Below, one piece after another: positions 59,845-64,000 of a DNA stretch of 64,000 bases. The stretch is taken from contig NZ_WBZD01000016.1 of the NCBI RefSeq assembly GCF_009720365.1, positions 310,001 through 374,000 on the forward strand. The letters run 5' to 3'. The stretch is from Catellatospora paridis. GTDB lineage: Bacteria > Actinomycetota > Actinomycetes > Mycobacteriales > Micromonosporaceae. Under the pieces are notes generated by a model. The model did not search any database. It was not told the DNA's origin and was given only the letters and a program-made list of their open reading frames with translations. Position numbers and translations under genes: made by a program. Numbering within the stretch: the first letter of the stretch is position 1; each line of letters begins with the position of its first letter.

Positions 59845-61323
59845 TTAGGACGCTTCGCCGAGCGTCACAGTTGCCGTCTTGGCCTCGCCGTTTCGGGTGA
59901 ACTCGACGGTCACCTGCTGCCCGACGGTGCCCGATTGGACGGCAGACACCAGGTCGTCGCTGTCGTTGATGATTTTCCCGTTGAACTTGCTGATGATGTC
60001 GCCCTTCTGCAGCCCCGCCTTGTTGGCCGGGCTGTTCTCGGTCACCGCGCTGACCGCGGCGCCGCCGTCGTTCGAGGCGGTCACCGACACACCGAGGTAC
60101 GGGTGGCTCACCGGCTTGCCGTTCATGATCTGCTCGGCGATGCCCTTGGCCTTGTTGCTCGGGATGGCGAACCCGACGCCGATGTTGCCGTCGCTGCTGC
60201 CGTTGGTGGCGATGGCGGTGTTGATGCCGATCACCTCACCCTTGGTGTTGACCAGCGCGCCGCCGGAGTTGCCGGGGTTGATCGGGGCGTCGGTCTGCAG
60301 CAGGCCGGACAGCGAGGTGGAGCGGCCCTCGCCGACCGAGATGGTGCGGTCGCGAGCGCTGATGATGCCGGCGGTCACCGAGCCGCGCAGGCCCAGCGGG
60401 CTGCCGATGGCCAGCACGGTGTCGCCGACCGCCACCTTGTCGCTGTCGCCGAAGGGGGCCAGCTTCAGGCCGTTGGTGTTCGCCTTCACCACGCCGAGGT
60501 CGGTCCGCGGGTCGGTGCCCACGACCTTGGCCGGCACCTTCTTGCCGCTGGACAGGGTCACCGTGACGTCCTGGTTCTCGGCGCCGGCGACCACGTGGTT
60601 GTTGGTGAGGATGTAGCCGTCCTCGGTGAGCACGATGCCCGAGCCCTCGCCCGAGCCGGTGCTGATGTTCACCACGCTGGGCTGCATCGCCGCGGCCACC
60701 CCGGACAGCGACGAGCGGTCCACCACGGGCGCGGCGGCGGTGCTGCCGGACGACACCGTGATCTTGCCGTCTTCGGCGTAGTTGGTCGCGATCACCGCTC
60801 CGGCCACGCCGGAGCCCAGCGCGAGCACGACCGCGGCGACCGAGCCCAGGGCCACCTTCGCGATGGTCCCGCCGACGCTCTTGCCCGGCGTGCCGGGCGG
60901 GGTCCACGCGGGCTGGCCCGCGGCCGGGTACGAGCCCGTGGGGTAACCGGCGGCCGGGTAGCCGGACGTCGGGTAACCCGCCGGGGTCCCCGGGTACGCG
61001 GAGCCGGGCTGCGCGGACTGCGGGTAGGCCGACGGCGGAGCCGACTGCGGGTAGACCGTGGCCGGGTAGGCCTGAGCCGGCGGCTGCGGGCCGGGCTGCG
61101 CGGCGACGGCCGGCTGCGGCCACGTCGCCGGGGCGGGCTCGACCGGCAGGCCGGGTGCCGGGGCCACCGCCTGGGGCGCGGTGACCGCGGTGTCGTCGGA
61201 TGCCGCGTGAGCAGGGGTGACCGGCACGGTACCGGCCGTCGCCTCCGGACGCGGGGGTACGGCGGCATTGTCGACCGGTTCGGTCGGCTGCGCTGCGGTC
61301 TGGGGCTTGTCGTACTCGCTCAT
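59845..61323 (-). CDS. HtrA/DegP-type membrane-anchored serine protease with PDZ domain (PepD-like)
   Basis: 492 residues. A 150-residue cytosolic Pro/Ala/Gln/Tyr-rich tail with GYP/SYP repeats, one membrane helix (about 153-178) and an extracytoplasmic S1C protease: His243 (TNNHVVAG), Asp275 (RTDLGVVK) and Ser353 (NPGNSGGAL). One PDZ domain (about 395-488; HPYLGVSV, GLQKGDIISKFNG). The architecture equals mycobacterial PepD/HtrA. It would cut misfolded exported proteins. It lies 107 bp after the kinase gene on the same strand, and direct repeats in that gap suggest its own promoter. Confidence 0.94.
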   Translation of the reverse strand: MSEYDKPQTAAQPTEPVDNAAVPPRPEATAGTVPVTPAHAASDDTAVTAPQAVAPAPGLPVEPAPATWPQPAVAAQPGPQPPAQAYPATVYPQSAPPSAYPQSAQPGSAYPGTPAGYPTSGYPAAGYPTGSYPAAGQPAWTPPGTPGKSVGGTIAKVALGSVAAVVLALGSGVAGAVIATNYAEDGKITVSSGSTAAAPVVDRSSLSGVAAAMQPSVVNISTGSGEGSGIVLTEDGYILTNNHVVAGAENQDVTVTLSSGKKVPAKVVGTDPRTDLGVVKANTNGLKLAPFGDSDKVAVGDTVLAIGSPLGLRGSVTAGIISARDRTISVGEGRSTSLSGLLQTDAPINPGNSGGALVNTKGEVIGINTAIATNGSSDGNIGVGFAIPSNKAKGIAEQIMNGKPVSHPYLGVSVTASNDGGAAVSAVTENSPANKAGLQKGDIISKFNGKIINDSDDLVSAVQSGTVGQQVTVEFTRNGEAKTATVTLGEAS

Positions 61324-61404
61324 GTCCTCAGTCTTCCTTGCTACGCTGCGTCTGTTCTGGGTTGGATCTGGAAAATGTCTGTGAGTCGCGGCCGGTCACG
61401 GGTC

Positions 61405-61422
61405 GAAAGCAGGGTTGAAAGC
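61405..61422 (-). promoter_or_regulatory. GCTTTC direct repeat upstream of htrA, candidate response-regulator box
   Basis: On the minus strand GCTTTCAACCCT is followed directly by GCTTTCGACCCG, a 12-bp direct repeat in the gap between the kinase gene and htrA, about 82 bp before the htrA start. It resembles the pair upstream of the RND gene. Confidence 0.45.
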
Positions 61423-61430
61423 GCGGTTCA

Positions 61431-63038
61431 TCAGGCGTCCACCTGCTGCGATGGGTTGTCGGACTGATCATCGGCATCGTCGTCGATCTCCACCAGCGGC
61501 ACCCGCACCCGGAACACGGCACCCTTGCCGGGTTCGCTGTCGACCTCGATCGTGCCCTGGTGCGCCTCCACCAGCGCGGCCACGATGGCCAGGCCAAGTC
61601 CGGTGCTGACGTGGCCGTTGGCGCGGCGGGTGCGCGCGGCGTCCGCCCGGTAGAACCGCTCGAACACGCGGTCCCGCTGGGCCGGGTCGAGGCCGGGGCC
61701 TTCGTCGGCCACCTCCAGCACAGCCTGCCCCGACTCGGAACGCAGCCGCAACTGCACGCGGGCGCCCGGTGGCGTGTGGGCCAGGGCGTTGCTCATGAGG
61801 TTGCCGATGACCTGACGGAGCCGGGCGTCGTCCCCGGCGACCACCAGGTGGCCGGCGTCGGGCGCGACGACGAGTTCGATCGGCCGGGCCGGGTCCATCA
61901 CCCGGGCGGCCTGCACCGCTTCGACGGCCAGCACGCGCAGTTCGACCGGGGCCGGGCGCAGCGGGCGTTCCTGGTCCATCCGGGCCAGCAGCAGCAGGTC
62001 GTCGACGAGCAGGCCCATCCGGCGGGACTCGTCCTCGATCCGCTTGACCAGGGAGGCGGTCTCCTCGGGCGCGCGGGCCGCGCCCTGCCGGTAGAGCTCG
62101 GCGAAACCGCGGATGGTGGTCAGCGGCGTACGCAGTTCGTGCGAGGCGTCGGCGACGAACCGCCGCATCTTCTCCTCGGAGCGGCGGGCGCGTCCCTCGG
62201 AGACCTGTGCCGCCACGGCCGCGTCGCGGGCGGTGGACTCGGCCGCGCGGGCCGACGTCTCCGATGCGGCACGGGCCGTGAAGGCGGTCTCGATCTGCGC
62301 CAGCATCGCGTTGAGCGCGCGGGCCAGCGAGCCGACCTCGGTGCGGGGCGTGGTGCACCCCTCCTCCGGGTCGGGCACGCGCTGGGTCAGGTCGCCGCCG
62401 GCGATGGCCTTCGCCGTCTTCTCGATCGCGGCCAGCGGCCGCAGGCTGCGCCGGACAAGCTCGGTGCCGATCATCGCGGCCAGGATGAGCACGGCCGCGC
62501 CGCCGTAGATGTTGATCCACAGCAGCCGGTGCACGGCCGCGTCGATGGTGGTGGTGCGTTCCGCGATGATGAGGACCCCGGTGGGGCCGCCGCGGAACCT
62601 CAGCTCGCCCACCATCACCCGCCAGTGCGGCGCGCCGTCGTGCGCCTTGACGGTGAAGTAGTCACCGGCCCGGCCGCGCAGTTCGCTCGGCGGCGGCAGC
62701 TGCGGCAGGTCCTGCGGGGTCACGTTCTGCGACTTCTCGTACGCCCAGGGTTCCCCGCCGGCGGGCAGCGGGGCGGCCTTCTCCCAGCCGATGATGAAGT
62801 CGCTGGGCAGGAAGACCTCGGTGCTGGTGCCGGGGCGGAAGGACGCCTTGGACATCTCCTCCTCCAGCAGCAGCCGGGCGCCCGCCAGGTCGCTGTCGAC
62901 GCGGTCGGTCAGGTAGCGCCGCATCGCGAGGTGGCTGGCCACACCGATCAGCACGATCGCCAGGACCAGCAGCAGCATCGTGTACGCCGTCAGCTTCACC
63001 CGCAACGGCTGGTCGCGCGTGAGCTTCGGCAGCTTCAC
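61431..63038 (-). CDS. Sensor histidine kinase, MprB-like
   Basis: 535 residues from a GTG overlapping the regulator stop (GTGA). Membrane segments about 16-38 and 188-210 flank an extracytoplasmic sensor of about 150 residues. HAMP is followed by an Ala/Arg-rich helical insert (about 262-290) and HisKA with His300 (DASHELRTPLTT). HATPase_c: N-box LMSNALAHTPPG, G-boxes DEGPGLD and STGLGLAIVAALVEAHQG. The acidic tail (EIDDDADDQSDN) is odd for the family. With the preceding regulator and following htrA it matches the order mprA-mprB-pepD. Confidence 0.93.
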   Translation of the reverse strand: MKLPKLTRDQPLRVKLTAYTMLLLVLAIVLIGVASHLAMRRYLTDRVDSDLAGARLLLEEEMSKASFRPGTSTEVFLPSDFIIGWEKAAPLPAGGEPWAYEKSQNVTPQDLPQLPPPSELRGRAGDYFTVKAHDGAPHWRVMVGELRFRGGPTGVLIIAERTTTIDAAVHRLLWINIYGGAAVLILAAMIGTELVRRSLRPLAAIEKTAKAIAGGDLTQRVPDPEEGCTTPRTEVGSLARALNAMLAQIETAFTARAASETSARAAESTARDAAVAAQVSEGRARRSEEKMRRFVADASHELRTPLTTIRGFAELYRQGAARAPEETASLVKRIEDESRRMGLLVDDLLLLARMDQERPLRPAPVELRVLAVEAVQAARVMDPARPIELVVAPDAGHLVVAGDDARLRQVIGNLMSNALAHTPPGARVQLRLRSESGQAVLEVADEGPGLDPAQRDRVFERFYRADAARTRRANGHVSTGLGLAIVAALVEAHQGTIEVDSEPGKGAVFRVRVPLVEIDDDADDQSDNPSQQVDA

Positions 63039-63721
63039 GACGTCGGCTTGCGCAGCACGTAGCCGACGCCGCGCAGGGTCTGGATGAGCCGGGGTGAGAC
63101 GTTGTCGACCTTGCGGCGCAGGTACGAGATGTAGGACTCGACGATGTTGTCGTCGCCGCGGAAGTCGTAGTTCCACACGTGGTCGAGGATCTGCGCCTTG
63201 GACAGCACCCGGTTGGGGTTGAGCATCAGGTAGCGCAGCAGCTTGAACTCGGTCGGCGACAGCTGCACCAGGGTGCCCGCCCGGCGCACCTCGTGCGTCT
63301 CCTCGTCCAGCTCCAGGTCGGCGAACGTGAGCCTGGGCGTGCCGGTCTCGCCGCTGGTGCGGCGCAGCACCGCGCGGATGCGGGCGGTCAGCTCCTCGAG
63401 GCTGAACGGCTTGGTGACGTAGTCGTCGCCGCCCAGTGTCAGCCCACGGATCTTGTCGTCGGTGGCGTCGCGCGCGGTCAGGAACACCACCGGCACCCGG
63501 CCGCGGTCCTGGCGAAGCTGCTTGATCACCTCGAAGCCGTCCAGGTCCGGCAGCATCACGTCGAGCACGACGAGGTCGGGCCGCACCTTGGCGGCGGCGT
63601 CGAGCGCGGTCGCGCCGTCGCCCACCGCCTTGACCTCGAAGCCCGCGAAACGCAGGCTGGCCGACAGCAGCTCCAGGATGTTCGGGTCATCCTCCACCAC
63701 GAGCAGATTCGCCTCAGGCAT
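63035..63721 (-). CDS. OmpR/PhoB-family response regulator, MprA-like
   Basis: 228 residues from the ATG at 63721 (GGAG three bases upstream; an ATG three codons earlier is possible). Receiver with EDD pocket, Asp54 (VVLDVMLPDLDG) and YVTKPFS; winged helix with LSPTEFKLLRYLMLNPNRVLSKAQILDHVW. Close paralogue of 55038-55751. It overlaps the kinase gene by four bases. The 165-bp gap upstream contains its promoter and nothing else recognised. Confidence 0.93.
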   Translation of the reverse strand: MPEANLLVVEDDPNILELLSASLRFAGFEVKAVGDGATALDAAAKVRPDLVVLDVMLPDLDGFEVIKQLRQDRGRVPVVFLTARDATDDKIRGLTLGGDDYVTKPFSLEELTARIRAVLRRTSGETGTPRLTFADLELDEETHEVRRAGTLVQLSPTEFKLLRYLMLNPNRVLSKAQILDHVWNYDFRGDDNIVESYISYLRRKVDNVSPRLIQTLRGVGYVLRKPTS

Positions 63722-63886
63722 GTTCTCCATCCTGCGCCGGATCGCTCGCGCGGCGCTGTGGATACCCTGAACGCTTCCTGTGAATTCGACGACAGAACCC
63801 GGCGAATCAGCTGAATCCGGAACTATCGCCCCGGATCGCGAGGCCGGACGCGGCGCTCGCACGCGAGCGGAACCGCGCCCATGCGC

Positions 63887-64000
63887 TCAGGCCGCGGGCA
63901 GATCGGCGTGCGAGAGCCGGGCGGCCAGCTCCCGCCGGGGCGCGTCGGCCGGACGCGGCGCGCCCAGCAGCACGGCCGCGGACATGCCGCGCGCCGCGAG
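63887..64000 (-). CDS. C-terminal end of an unidentified protein (partial)
   Basis: The frame runs off the right edge and stops at 63887-63889, giving the last 37 residues (ends ARLSHADLPAA). Codon bias supports a real gene. It contains MSAAVLLGAPRPADAP but no motif sufficient for naming. It would lie upstream of the MprA-like regulator on the same strand. Confidence 0.45.
   Translation of the reverse strand, partial: LAARGMSAAVLLGAPRPADAPRRELAARLSHADLPAA

Noticed and set aside
59376-59900. A 174-codon + strand frame in the RND/htrA gap
   Set aside because: It runs through terminators, hairpins and the homopolymer block (Gly/Pro runs) and overlaps htrA in antisense; no codon bias or start site.

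Overview
The window is about 70% G+C or higher, almost fully coding, rich in GTG starts and in 4-nt start/stop overlaps. It carries a conservon (Cvn) operon, SHOCT-domain and DUF308 proteins, and large secreted hydrolases with Ser/Pro linkers. This points to a filamentous actinomycete. The GGAAGGGCACCTTC intergenic element and the MSERSER-type mini-ORF make the family Micromonosporaceae my best guess; that is inference, not proof. No rRNA, tRNA, CRISPR array, insertion sequence, prophage or att site was recognised, and the region reads as ordinary chromosome.

Layout. 1-11.2 kb: tail of an unidentified gene, a 1402-residue subtilase with a BNR-type beta-propeller half and its probable divergent regulator, an NAD-dependent sugar epimerase/dehydratase, an MFS transporter, a beta-helix lipoprotein, a small secreted protein and an amidohydrolase. 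11.3-16.9 kb: a sulfatase island. A HAD phosphatase is coupled to a type I sulfatase with a histone-H1-like Lys/Ala tail. Facing away are a ZIP-like transporter, a DUF308 membrane protein and a bona fide formylglycine-generating enzyme, presumably the activator of the sulfatase. 17-28 kb: a PIG-V-like mannosyltransferase, then an alpha-glucan block (6-phosphofructokinase, GH63 glucosidase, GH133 amylo-1,6-glucosidase, GT4 glycosyltransferase, GlgB) closed by a good intrinsic terminator.

28-35.9 kb: CvnA-D conservon, a membrane protein with eight exact 7-residue repeats, a YibE/F protein and a small membrane protein. 36-41 kb: an S15-like hydrolase, a FabG-like reductase and a two-gene arginine catabolic unit (arginine dihydrolase/DDAH-like enzyme plus ornithine aminotransferase). 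Two copies of the same long hairpin bracket the last three genes. 41-49 kb: a minus-strand run of FHA, SHOCT and giant membrane proteins of unknown function. 49-53.5 kb: an HdeD-like protein, a patatin-like phospholipase and a GH18 chitinase with two chitin-binding modules.

53.5-64 kb: envelope stress and efflux. One OmpR/EnvZ-type pair is divergent from an RND-type permease. A second, close paralogous pair is followed by an HtrA protease, resembling mycobacterial mprA-mprB-pepD. A pair of GCTTTC direct repeats lies upstream of the RND gene and of htrA, suggesting a shared type of response-regulator box.

A second theme is between the genes. At least ten long hairpins sit mostly at convergent gene ends, and several belong to families repeated within the window. 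The 555-bp gap between the RND gene and htrA holds four of them plus an extreme G17/C9/C17 homopolymer tract that may be an assembly artefact.
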